From JAJFVC01 sp039698075 (GTDB lineage: Bacteria > Planctomycetota > Planctomycetia > Pirellulales > Thermoguttaceae): a stretch of 23,626 bases of DNA. The number at the start of each line of letters is the position of its first letter. Position 1 is the stretch's first letter. Below, piece by piece: positions 1 to 7,189 of the stretch. The notes beneath the pieces were generated by a model, which was given only the letters and a program-made list of their open reading frames with translations, was not told the origin of the DNA and did no database searches. The position numbers were made by a program, and so were the translations under genes. Location: positions 1 through 23,626 of the forward strand of contig JBDKTJ010000157.1 of NCBI GenBank assembly GCA_039698075.1, written 5' to 3'.

Positions 1-1
1 C

Positions 2-325
2 GCCCTGCCGGCTCTCCCTCTTGGGAATGGAAAGCAAACGGCAGCGAACGTCCTAAGTGCAACGGGCACCGACGATTCGATGCCTTGCCAGTTTGCACCA
101 AAGTTTGCACCAACTGCCGGCAAAACGGGTACGCTGGAGGCAATTCTGGACAAGATTACCACCAATGGCGGTTTCCGCAACGAAGCCGACGCCGTTGCCG
201 TAAGTGCTTACCCAGTCAAAAGAAAAGACTCGCTGACAAGTGCTGTCAACGAGTCTCGGAAGTGGGCGGCACTGGACTCGAACCAGCGACTTCCACCGTG
301 TGAGGATGGCGCTCTAACCAACTGA
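2..325 (+). CDS. Tyrosine-recombinase integrase, C-terminal tail (5' end outside window)
   Basis: The frame is open from the left edge to a TGA at 323-325 and encodes about 107 residues. No catalytic motif is in view; those would lie to the left. The assignment rests on the tail's style: an ALPALP segment followed by a variable, linker-like stretch containing FAPKFAPTAGKT, which I remember from the ends of many planctomycete site-specific integrases. The last 21 or so codons read through the tRNA-Val gene antisense, so the gene ends inside the tRNA. That is a common arrangement for tRNA-targeting integrases. The assignment is from memory of the family and needs the upstream sequence; the frame could also be an accidental read into the tRNA. 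Confidence 0.5.
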   Translation, partial: ALPALPLGNGKQTAANVLSATGTDDSMPCQFAPKFAPTAGKTGTLEAILDKITTNGGFRNEADAVAVSAYPVKRKDSLTSAVNESRKWAALDSNQRLPPCEDGALTN

Positions 326-336
326 GCTAGCCGCCC
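263..336 (-). tRNA. tRNA-Val (anticodon CAC)
   Basis: Read on the minus strand this folds as a full cloverleaf of 74 nt. The acceptor arms GGGCGGC and GCCGCCC pair perfectly and are followed by discriminator A. The D arm is GCTC/GAGC. The anticodon stem CCATC/GGTGG encloses loop CTCACAC, giving anticodon CAC, which reads the valine codon GTG. The variable loop has 5 nt, and the T arm GCTGG/CCAGT has loop TTCGAGT. The 3' CCA is not encoded. The 3' end faces the integrase tail that overlaps it, consistent with use as an integration site. Confidence 0.95.
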
Positions 337-485
337 GTGCACTGTAAGCTGTTATGCCCCATTGACTTATGTTTCTGGTTTTTGTAGACTAAAAATCGCA
401 TTTTTGAGAACGACACCCGTTTCGACACCCGGTCAGACCTCAGCGATGTTTTTTGTCTTCCGATTACCGGCAAGGACCGCTTACA

Positions 486-1121
486 ATGACAGCGTGCAAT
501 TCTACCACATCCTCTAAACCCGGCAAGCCGTACCCGGGTTTTCCCTTGTTCCCGCACCAAAATGGCCAGTGGGCCAAAAAGGTCCGTGGGAAGCTGCATT
601 ATTTCGGTCCGTGGGCCGACCATCAGGCAGCGCTAGCTCGCTACCTAACAGAAAGAAACGACCTAGAAGCTGGAAGGTCGACGCGGGTGTCGACGACACC
701 CAACGACACCATCACTGTGGGGCAGATGGTGGGCCTCTATTTGGATGCCAAAAAGTTAAAAGTGGCGTCGGGGGAGATGGGGGAAGCTACGTGGAAAGTG
801 TACGAATCGTTTTGCGTCCGCATGCTCCGTGTCTGGCGTGGCAGCACGCTCGCCGCCGAGCTCGGGCCGACGGATTTTCAAAAATACAGGAACGACCTAC
901 AAAAGACGCACAAGAGCCTTGAGTCGATAAAAAGCGCTTTGTGCAAAACAAAAGCAGTGTTCAACTGGGCCGGGCCCGGGATTAACGGCCAGGGCTACCT
1001 GACGCGATTACCCCGCTACGGAGATGCTTTTCGGCCGCCATCGCCAACGGCCCTGCAAAGAGCCCGAGAAGAGGTCGGAATACGCGTGTTTACGGCGGAA
1101 CAACTTAAGACCGTGTTTTGA
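486..1121 (+). pseudogene. Site-specific integrase, N-terminal fragment truncated by an IS remnant
   Basis: About 211 residues remain from ATG 486; a TTG at 453 is in frame but less likely. The N-terminus has the arm-binding pattern of planctomycete integrases: PYPGFPLFPHQNGQWAKKVR, then FGPW and a TVGQMVGLYLD core-binding start near residue 75. It breaks off just after GIRVFTAEQL, where the catalytic domain should begin, so the Arg-His-Arg-Tyr catalytic residues are all missing. The last codons before the TGA probably come from the inserted element, whose transposase remnant starts about 50 bp downstream on the other strand. The fragment cannot be an active recombinase. It lies on the 5' side of the tRNA, pointing away from it. 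Confidence 0.75.
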
Positions 1122-1170
1122 AATTGGTTAAGCACCCCTTTTTCTGTAAAAAGGCATTTTGTTGAGGCGG

Positions 1171-1500
1171 TCACTGGGTTTCCAGGTTCATGTTGAGGTA
1201 GGTTTTTCCGGTTTCCCATTCTTCGGTGATTTCGACCAGGACGGCGCTGACCAATCGCAGCAACGAGGCTTCGTTGGGGAAGAGCGTTGCGACTCGGGTG
1301 CGTCGCTTGATTTCTTCGTTCAGCCGCTCCAGCATGTTCGTGGTGCGAAGCCGTCGGCGGTGTGCGGGCGGCCATCGCAAGACGGTCAGCGATTCGGGAA
1401 CGTTGGCCTCCAGCCATTCGGCCAGCTTGGGGGCTGAGGTGTGTATTTTTGGACGGTCTGTTGAAGCAATCGGTTGGCGGTGTCGGCATCGGGGGCATCA
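1171..1500 (-). pseudogene. IS256-family (mutator type) transposase remnant
   Basis: The minus strand encodes the C-terminal end of an IS256-family DDE transposase. The hallmark RRLRTTNMLERLNEEIKRRT is followed by RVATLFPNEASLLRLV and ends in ETGKTYLNM, then a TAG. Further upstream, SAPKLAEWLEAN is in the same frame, but the preceding family-like piece (DAPDADTANRLLQQTVQKYT) is in another frame, so there is a frameshift near 1437-1441. Everything N-terminal to about 1500 is absent, including the first catalytic Asp residues. The element is therefore dead. It abuts the truncated integrase, so the insertion probably destroyed that gene. Confidence 0.85.
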
Positions 1501-1510
1501 AGCACGCACC

Positions 1511-1803
1511 CTACAAGAAAACGCCATCAACTTTTACTGCACCGGCAAGGCTCCCTAGTCTTGCATTCGCCCTCCATCCGTTGTATTGTGAACTATCGAA
1601 GCGAGGGAGCGTTGCAGTTCAGAACCTTCCATCGCCAGTAAAAAAGTGAGGTCTGGATAGCGAAGGGTGCGCTGTCCGTCATCGAAAAATCCGCCGCGAG
1701 AAAGGAATTCCAGCAGAGGGAAAGAGGCTTGAATAGACTGTGGGGCAGGAAGGAAAATCGGGGCATGTTTTTCTTGTTGCAATCTTATCGGAGTCAGAAC
1801 AGG
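1511..1803. other. Intergenic region between the IS remnant and the DUF1559 gene
   Basis: No gene can be supported here. It is visibly more AT-rich than most of the window. A possible promoter for the downstream gene is TTGCAT (1561-1566), 17 nt, TATTGT (1584-1589), matching the sigma-70 consensus at 4 of 6 positions in each box; it would give a leader of about 200 nt. On the minus strand a stop-free stretch has protein-like composition, but no family is recognisable. Confidence 0.4.
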
Positions 1804-2784
1804 ATGTTCGTGCGACGTCATGCGCCCTCTTTTCGACGTCGGTCGCTGGGCCGCGGTTTCACGCTGGTGGAGCTCTTGGTGGTCATTACGATCATCGGCA
1901 TCTTGATCGCATTGTTGTTGCCCGCGGTGCAGGCCGCCCGGGAAGCTGCTCGACGCATGCAGTGCTCCAATAATGTGAAGCAAATGGGGCTGGCGATTCA
2001 CGGCTATGCGACGGCCAACAATGGATTCATTCCGCCGGCCGGGTTCAACAACGGTCATGGCTTGTTCAGCCTGCTGTTGCCCTATATGGAACTGCAAAAC
2101 ATCTATGACAAGTTGCACCTCGGCGGCGACGTGCGTCAGGAGTCGATCGCCTATCGTTTTATGGAGATACCCGCCTACATTTGCCCGAGCTACCCCGGCC
2201 CGAACGTCGTGAACGTCAACAACGACCCAAACGTGTTTACAAACGGAGCCTTGTCAACCTACCAGGGCGTGGGCGGCGTGTTTTATAAGGATGCCGCAAG
2301 AAACGGAAAGCAAAATGTGAATTACATTGACAATAGCGACTACGGGGAATTGCCGACCAACGGCCTCTTCCGTCCCGCCTGGACCAAGAGCGTCGCCGGG
2401 CCTCGGGCGTGCGTGAATTGGTCCGACGTCAAGGATGGCTTGAGCAACACGTTGGCCCTCGGCGAGTTTGTCGACGTCCCGACGACCACCGACATGCGTG
2501 CTTGGATTTTGACATCGACCAGTTGGTACGTGACCTACAACTTCAAGGTGCTCATGGAGGGCGTGCCGCCTAATTCCCCGCTGACTCGAAGTTCGAGTCA
2601 GGTCAAAGGATACAATCATCTGCCGTTCCGAAGCCATCATCCCGGCGGCGTTCAGTTCGCGGCCGGCGACGGAAGCGTGCATTTCATCAGCGATGCGATC
2701 GAAAACAATCTCTACCTGGCGTTGGCGACGATCAACGGAGGAGATAAAGGATACAAAAGAGAAGCCGACGCTCAAATTCCGTAA
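1804..2784 (+). CDS. DUF1559 domain protein with type IV pilin-like N-terminus
   Basis: The 326-residue product begins with a short basic leader and a prepilin peptidase site, Gly18|Phe19, with FTLVE placing the conserved Glu at +5. A hydrophobic helix (about residues 19-42) continues into AREAARRMQCSNN, the signature start of DUF1559. The tail HPGGVQFAAGDGSVHFI near residues 280-300 is the other family hallmark. These proteins are massively expanded in planctomycetes; they are probably exported and processed like pseudopilins, but their roles are mostly unknown. I chose ATG 1804 because GGAG lies 10 nt upstream and the leader then has normal prepilin length; starts at 1729 and 1765 are also in frame. 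The stop codon TAA is the first triplet of a dispersed repeat (2782-2874). The gene stands alone, next to mobile-element debris. Confidence 0.93.
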   Translation: MFVRRHAPSFRRRSLGRGFTLVELLVVITIIGILIALLLPAVQAAREAARRMQCSNNVKQMGLAIHGYATANNGFIPPAGFNNGHGLFSLLLPYMELQNIYDKLHLGGDVRQESIAYRFMEIPAYICPSYPGPNVVNVNNDPNVFTNGALSTYQGVGGVFYKDAARNGKQNVNYIDNSDYGELPTNGLFRPAWTKSVAGPRACVNWSDVKDGLSNTLALGEFVDVPTTTDMRAWILTSTSWYVTYNFKVLMEGVPPNSPLTRSSSQVKGYNHLPFRSHHPGGVQFAAGDGSVHFISDAIENNLYLALATINGGDKGYKREADAQIP

Positions 2785-2874
2785 TACGCGTTCCCACTTG
2801 AAAATGCGCGGAGGCTCTTCCGCGAAAATGGTGGGTCGTTTCCCACGGAACGCTTCGACCGTTTGCGATTTCGC
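2782..2874 (+). repeat. Dispersed repeat, copy A (overlaps the DUF1559 stop codon)
   Basis: The core starts TAATACGCGTTCC and runs on to ACTTGAAAATGCGCGGAGGC and CTCTTCCGCGAAAA. It contains the short hairpin CGCGGA/TCCGCG. The outer part (to CGTTTGCGATTTCGC) is shared with copy C (13836-13923); the core is also shared with copy B (7141-7189). The initial TAA is the stop codon of the preceding gene. A second small hairpin, GTGGG/CCCAC, lies at about 2831-2846. Function is unknown; it could act as a transcript 3' end. Confidence 0.8.
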
Positions 2875-3014
2875 GTAAAGACGTCCGTTTTAGCGGTTCG
2901 CGGCGTTCAAGAGCTAAAGAGATCCACGCAATAGCGAAAATGGCGGCGGGCGAAAACCGACGACAATTGCGTGGTTTTCGGTGATGCACCACGTTCGGTC
3001 TTCCGCGGTTTTAT

Positions 3015-3284
3015 TTAGGACTTCGTCACGTCGACGCGCTTCTCGTCGTACTGTTCCGGCTTGGCGCGATCGCGACGACGCCCAGGGCGACACACGACGA
3101 CCAGCCCCAGCCCGATGCCCAACAACACCAGAAAATAGGAAAGTACGTACGAGTTGCCGTCGGCGGGGGCGCTCTGTTTTGGCTGCGGCCCTTGAGCCAG
3201 CGCCACGGCCGCAACGGTCGACCAGCCGATCAACGTGGAGATCGCAGGTCCCGCGGCGCGGCGGAGTTTTTGGAAGCATGTCAT
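3015..3284 (-). CDS. Small signal-peptide/single-TM hypothetical protein
   Basis: An 89-residue product. Residues 1-30 form a Sec-type signal peptide (basic KLRR, hydrophobic core, cleavage after VALA). A Gln/Pro/Ala-rich spacer follows, then a TM helix at about 47-65 (VLSYFLVLLGIGLGLVVV) and a basic cytoplasmic tail with RRRDRAKPEQYDEK. I remember small proteins of this layout from other planctomycetes, without a known function. I chose ATG 3284 because GGAG stands 8 nt upstream; an in-frame TTG at 3302 would place the Shine-Dalgarno inside the gene. It lies 78 bp downstream of proS on the same strand, so it may be co-transcribed, but this does not reveal its role. Confidence 0.8.
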   Translation of the reverse strand: MTCFQKLRRAAGPAISTLIGWSTVAAVALAQGPQPKQSAPADGNSYVLSYFLVLLGIGLGLVVVCRPGRRRDRAKPEQYDEKRVDVTKS

Positions 3285-3362
3285 GAGAAAATCTCCGATC
3301 AAGGCCGATGGCCACCCCTATTCCTGTAGTATAACGCGTCGACTCCAAGAACGCAAAACCCG

Positions 3363-5114
3363 CTAACGATTGGAAAACCGCTTCCCGTCGCGTCGTTCGG
3401 CAAGAACCCACTCGGCGATTTTCTCGGCCGCACCGTCGAGATCGATCGTCTCGGACTGCTTGGCCCATCGCCATTTCAACTCGAGCTTGCCCTCTTTCAG
3501 CCCGCGTTCGCCGATCACCACGCGGAGCGGCGCGCCGATCAGGTCGGCGTCCTTGAACTTCACGCCGGCCCGACAATCGCGGTCGTCCAGCAACACGTCG
3601 ACGCCGGAGGCCGCCAACTGATCGTGCAATTGGGTCGCCACGCGCATCGACGGCTCGTCCGGCACTTTGACCGGCGTCAGCACGACCTCGTACGGCGCGA
3701 CGGCCATCGGCCAGATGATCCCGTCTTTGTCGTAGTTGGTCTCGATCAGTCCGGCGACGATCCGATTGACGCCGATCCCGTAGCAGCCCATGATGATCGG
3801 CTTGAGCTGTTCGTCGGCGTCCAGGAACTTGGCGTTCAAGGCCTCGGTGTATTTCGTGCCCAACTTAAAGACGTGCCCTACCTCGATCGCGTGCCGCAGA
3901 GCCAGCTTTTGGCTGCATCGCGGACAAGGGTCGCCGTCGACGGCGTTGCGCAGATCGGCGTACAGGTCGGGCGTGAAATCGCGGCCCACGTTCACGCCGA
4001 CCAGATGCGTCTCGGCCTCGTTCGCGCCGGCCACCGCGTTGACCATCCGTTGGATGTCGCGGTCGGCCAGCACCGGGATCGTTTGCTTCATGCCGACCGG
4101 ACCGGCGAACCCGACCGGCGCGCCGGTCACTTGTTGAATCACCTCGGGCGAGGCCAATTCCAGCTTCGACGCCTTGCGGACGCGACGGATCTTGCCCTCG
4201 TTGGCGTCCCGATCGCCCCGGACCAACACGGCGATCGGCTGGCCGTCGGCCACGTAGATCAACGTTTTGATCAGTTTGTTCGGCTTGCACTTCAGGAACT
4301 CGCTGACCTGCTCGATCGTGTGGGCGCCGGGCGTGGGGATTTTGGTCAGCGGCTTTTGCGGGACATCGGACGGCGTGGTGTCGCACGATCCGATTTCGGC
4401 CTTTTCCTGATTGGCCGCGTAACCGCACGCGGCGCAATGCAGCACGCTGTCCTCGCCGTTTTCGGCCGGAATCATGAACTCGTGGCTGGCGTCGCCGCCG
4501 ATCGGACCGCTCTCGGCCTCGACCGGCAGATACTTCAGTCCGCAGCGGTCGAAGATCCGGCAGTACGCCTTGTACATCCGGTCGTAGGTCTGATTGAGCG
4601 ACTCCAGCGAGGCGTTGAAACTGTAGGCGTCCTTCATCAAGAACTCGCTCGTGCGAAGCACGCCGAACCGCGGACGCTCCTCGTTGCGAAACTTCGTGGA
4701 GATCTGGTAGAACGTGATCGGCATCTGACGGTAGCTCGAAATCTGCCGCGACACCAGGTCCGTGACGATTTCCTCGTGCGTCGGGCCAAGCACCACGTTC
4801 ACCTTGCGGTTCGGCCGCTGAAGGGTCAACTGAACCAACACGTCGCCGAACGCGGCGACCCGGCCGGTCTGTTCCCACAGCCCGCGGGGCGACATCGAGG
4901 GCATCGCCACTTCGATCGCGCCGGCCGCGTCCATCTCGTCCCGAACGATCCGCTCGGCCTTCTTCAAGGCCCGAAGCCCCAACGGCAGATACGTATACGC
5001 CCCAGCCATCACTTGCTGGATCAGGCCCGCGCGAAGCATCAACACGTGGCTGGGAATTTCCGCCCCTTCGGGCGTTTCTTTCATCGTGGGGATCAGAGTC
5101 CGAGTCCAGAACAT
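3363..5114 (-). CDS. proS: Prolyl-tRNA synthetase
   Basis: ProS charges tRNA-Pro with proline in the cytosol using ATP. The 583-residue length fits the bacterial type with an editing insertion. The start MFWTRTLIPTMKETPEGAEI is characteristic. The class II core follows (motif 1 near LRALKKAERIVRDEM; motif 2 FRNEERPRFGVLRTSEFLMK). A YbaK-like insertion domain that hydrolyses Ala-tRNA-Pro lies at about residues 240-390, flanked by Cys pairs CAAC (about 226-229) and CPRC (about 395-398). Motif 3 is GCYGIGVNRI, and the C-terminal anticodon-binding domain starts at APYEVVLTPV. I chose ATG 5114 over an in-frame start at 5201 because family members begin here and because a TATAAT box lies at 5200-5205, inside the longer version. 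It has its own promoter and is followed by a small membrane-protein gene. Confidence 0.97.
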   Translation of the reverse strand: MFWTRTLIPTMKETPEGAEIPSHVLMLRAGLIQQVMAGAYTYLPLGLRALKKAERIVRDEMDAAGAIEVAMPSMSPRGLWEQTGRVAAFGDVLVQLTLQRPNRKVNVVLGPTHEEIVTDLVSRQISSYRQMPITFYQISTKFRNEERPRFGVLRTSEFLMKDAYSFNASLESLNQTYDRMYKAYCRIFDRCGLKYLPVEAESGPIGGDASHEFMIPAENGEDSVLHCAACGYAANQEKAEIGSCDTTPSDVPQKPLTKIPTPGAHTIEQVSEFLKCKPNKLIKTLIYVADGQPIAVLVRGDRDANEGKIRRVRKASKLELASPEVIQQVTGAPVGFAGPVGMKQTIPVLADRDIQRMVNAVAGANEAETHLVGVNVGRDFTPDLYADLRNAVDGDPCPRCSQKLALRHAIEVGHVFKLGTKYTEALNAKFLDADEQLKPIIMGCYGIGVNRIVAGLIETNYDKDGIIWPMAVAPYEVVLTPVKVPDEPSMRVATQLHDQLAASGVDVLLDDRDCRAGVKFKDADLIGAPLRVVIGERGLKEGKLELKWRWAKQSETIDLDGAAEKIAEWVLAERRDGKRFSNR

Positions 5115-5199
5115 TTTTTTCAAGAGGGGGTCAAGGGTCAGAGTGGGAGCCGCTTGCGAGATCGCAACCCGCAAAAAACCGGCAACGCTCAAGCCCGCC

Positions 5200-5228
5200 A
5201 TTATAGGGAGAAGCGCGCGTTTCGGGAA
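5200..5228 (-). promoter_or_regulatory. Probable sigma-70 promoter of proS
   Basis: On the minus strand TTCCCG (5223-5228), a 17-nt spacer and a perfect TATAAT (5200-5205) predict transcription from about 5193, a leader of about 79 nt before ATG 5114. The -35 box is weak (3 of 6 matches). The position argues for the downstream proS start. Confidence 0.55.
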
Positions 5229-5250
5229 GAGGACGCGACGGGCCGAGCGG

Positions 5251-6663
5251 TTAGCGTCCGACGGCGGTGCAGGCGGCCAGCATCGTCGATTGCGGGGCCT
5301 CGTCGCGCTTGGTCGCCACGCGAACGCCGCGTTGATGGCCTGACGGGACGCCGGTCGGATGTTCGATCTGGTCCAGGAACAGCGACACGACGCCGTCGAT
5401 CTTCTGATGCGAAAAACCGGCGATTCGGTACGACACGCCGACGTTCATCTCGCCGTTCCACGTGGTCGGCGTCAGCACCAGCGGCAGGATCGGGCCGGTC
5501 GATGCGCCCCGGGCGTATTCGACGATGTCGCCGGACCCGGATTCTTGCATCCAATCGTCGCGGACCAGCACGTTCGACACGCCGGCGGTCAGCGGCAGCA
5601 TGGTCGGCATGAAATGCCGTTTGCGCGTGGCGTTGAGATGCGGCCAAACCATGCTGGCCAGCTTCATGTTGAACAGCGAGTCCAGATATCGGCGATGCGA
5701 CTTGATCGGACCGGTCGTTGCGGCGACGCATCGGACGGCGTCGGCCAGGCTCAAGGACTTGTCAGAGGCCAATCGGACCAGATAGTAGCCCAAAAACGCC
5801 CCCAAGGAGCTGCCGAGATCCTCCTGGGACTCACCCCGGGCGTTGACGATCGTCCCCAGGGCCATCGGCTGTTTTTTGCGGAGTGCGCGACGCGGCAGGT
5901 GTTCGGCCATTGCGCGACCCAAGGCCGCGAGAATCACGTCGTGGACGGTCGCGTCCAACGAGTGCGCAAAATGACGCAGCCGCGGCACCGTGTCCGACGC
6001 CGTCCTGTGCGACTCGAACCGAATGTCCATCTGCTCGCTCGACGAATAGGGGATCCGAGCCGTCGAGTGGTTTCGCAACCAATGCTGCACCGCGCGAGCG
6101 CCGATGCCCAGCAGTTTCGGACCGCCGAGCCGATTGGCGAACACCTCGCGGTACGTGCCGGGATAGAGATCCAATGACGGCCGGTTCTCCGGGCGATTCC
6201 AACTGCAATAGCGGTCCAACACGTGCCGCAAGACTTGCCGGGCCGCCGTGCTGTCGGCCACCCAGTGGTCGTAGGTCAAAACCAGGTAATGCGAATTGGC
6301 GCCCGCTTCGACGATGCCGAACCGCCACGGTTTGCAGCAGGGCCGCTCAAAACGGCGGTTCAACTCGCGTGTGACGTGCTCGTCCAAGAGCGTGGTCGGG
6401 CTCTCCTGCCCGCGAACCACGGTGACTTCCGGAAAATGATCGACCCGGTGGCGATACGAAAGGCCAACCTCGTCCACCTCGACCAAGCCGATGCCCAAAT
6501 CCAGGTAGGTGTTCCGAATCGAGTCAACCAACCCCTCGGGATTGGAAGGATGGGCAATTTTGTAGATATGGACTGCACTGTAAGGGTGCAGCTCGCTCCA
6601 TTGCAGCATCAATCGCTGAAAAGCGTTAAGTCGCCCCGTCGCGTCGTTGGAGAGAGAAATCAT
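5251..6663 (-). CDS. Stand-alone condensation/acyltransferase-fold protein
   Basis: A 470-residue protein that looks like a single domain of the chloramphenicol-acetyltransferase/condensation superfamily. The family active site HHxxxDG appears as YDHWVADS, with the second, catalytic His kept (about residue 133) and the Asp at about 137; the first His is replaced by Asp. Later, VHDVILAALGRAM and the TAGVSNVLV stretch resemble the second half of such domains, including WS/DGAT-like enzymes. No carrier protein or NRPS module is nearby, so it may acylate a free substrate or lipid; the substrate is unknown. I chose ATG 6663 because family-like sequence (LNAFQRLMLQW) starts just after it and a good promoter lies at 6709-6737. 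Extensions to 6765 or 6840 are in frame but would run through that promoter. Confidence 0.7.
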   Translation of the reverse strand: MISLSNDATGRLNAFQRLMLQWSELHPYSAVHIYKIAHPSNPEGLVDSIRNTYLDLGIGLVEVDEVGLSYRHRVDHFPEVTVVRGQESPTTLLDEHVTRELNRRFERPCCKPWRFGIVEAGANSHYLVLTYDHWVADSTAARQVLRHVLDRYCSWNRPENRPSLDLYPGTYREVFANRLGGPKLLGIGARAVQHWLRNHSTARIPYSSSEQMDIRFESHRTASDTVPRLRHFAHSLDATVHDVILAALGRAMAEHLPRRALRKKQPMALGTIVNARGESQEDLGSSLGAFLGYYLVRLASDKSLSLADAVRCVAATTGPIKSHRRYLDSLFNMKLASMVWPHLNATRKRHFMPTMLPLTAGVSNVLVRDDWMQESGSGDIVEYARGASTGPILPLVLTPTTWNGEMNVGVSYRIAGFSHQKIDGVVSLFLDQIEHPTGVPSGHQRGVRVATKRDEAPQSTMLAACTAVGR

Positions 6664-6708
6664 GGGTGTCAGCGCAACCGGATTCCAAGGAACTGAACGG
6701 GAGAAAGC

Positions 6709-6737
6709 AATGTAGCAATTTCCATACCGTTGTTCAA
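6709..6737 (-). promoter_or_regulatory. Probable sigma-70 promoter of the condensation-fold gene
   Basis: On the minus strand TTGAAC (6732-6737), a 17-nt spacer and TACATT (6709-6714) match the consensus well. Transcription would start near 6702, about 39 nt before ATG 6663. A 16-bp perfect palindrome lies about 65 bp upstream of the -35 box. Confidence 0.55.
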
Positions 6738-6801
6738 TAGACGGACTTAGCGACGATTGGGCCATGTCCGGCCACGGGGCTGAACACTCGCGGTGGTTTT
6801 T

Positions 6802-6817
6802 CCGTGATATATCACGG
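6802..6817. promoter_or_regulatory. 16-bp perfect palindrome, candidate operator
   Basis: The sequence CCGTGATATATCACGG is fully self-complementary. It lies upstream of the condensation-fold gene, centred about 107 bp before the predicted transcription start, a distance typical of activator rather than repressor sites. Its two-fold symmetry and AT-rich centre resemble dimeric helix-turn-helix operators. No regulator gene is adjacent. Confidence 0.45.
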
Positions 6818-6918
6818 CGATCGACTGCTCGGTTTTCCAACCAAACGGTCGAAAATCCCTCATCGGATATGCGGCACTGGTAATTTTTCGTCTACCGGCG
6901 CGACATTTGCTTAACAAA

Positions 6919-7077
6919 ATGGCGTGCGTTGTGTGCCGAACGATGTTGGGACAATCAATCGTGCGGGAAGAGCCCGCCAAAGAGCAAGAGATGGGCCTGT
7001 TGATTCGCTACTACTGGCGTCGCGTCAAGCGTCAAGTTGCCGCCAAGGTGACTGCGATGTTTCGCGGCAGCCATTGA
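6919..7077 (+). CDS. Possible small basic protein (doubtful)
   Basis: An open frame of 52 codons from ATG 6919 to TGA 7077 encodes a product with the basic C-terminal half MGLLIRYYWRRVKRQVAAKV. No Shine-Dalgarno is seen before ATG 6919. An internal ATG at 6991 has a purine-rich stretch (AAAGAGCAAGAG) directly before it and would give only 28 residues. It lies between a minus-strand gene start and a repeat, and I do not recognise it. It may be chance, but it is the only plausible coding frame in the gap 6664-7186. Confidence 0.25.
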   Translation: MACVVCRTMLGQSIVREEPAKEQEMGLLIRYYWRRVKRQVAAKVTAMFRGSH

Positions 7078-7140
7078 CGCTTTTCTCGGCAAACGACGCC
7101 TTTACCGCCAGGCTTCCTGTTGTTGCCCCGGAGTCGCTTG

Positions 7141-7189
7141 CGTTTTCGCGGAAGAGCGTCCGCGCATTTCCAAGTTGGATCGCGCATCA
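7141..7189 (-). repeat. Dispersed repeat, copy B (overlaps the STAS gene stop codon)
   Basis: Read on the minus strand it begins TGATGCGCGATCCAACTT and continues GGAAATGCGCGGACGCTC, then TTCCGCGAAAACG. The hairpin CGCGGA/TCCGCG is intact. The first triplet, TGA, is the stop codon of the zinc-ribbon/STAS gene, the same geometry as copy A at the DUF1559 gene. A weaker continuation resembling the outer part of copies A and C may lie at about 7055-7110. Confidence 0.75.

Larger units (their letters stand above)
1..1510. mobile_element. Decayed tRNA-linked integration zone (integrase and IS256 remnants)
   Basis: This stretch collects pieces of mobile DNA around one tRNA gene. A truncated integrase 3' tail enters the tRNA, a second integrase is cut off after about 211 residues, and the remnant of an IS256-family transposase lies directly behind that cut. 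No full recombinase or transposase is present. No second copy of the tRNA 3' end is visible inside the window, so if an attachment-site repeat exists its partner lies to the left. I infer at least one integrative element inserted at the 3' end of the tRNA, followed by IS insertion and decay. Confidence 0.55.

Noticed and set aside
3624..5612. Plus-strand open frame of 662 codons opposite proS
   Set aside because: It is antisense to a clear proS, rich in Arg, His, Asp and Gln as expected for a shadow of a GC-biased gene, and has no family motif.
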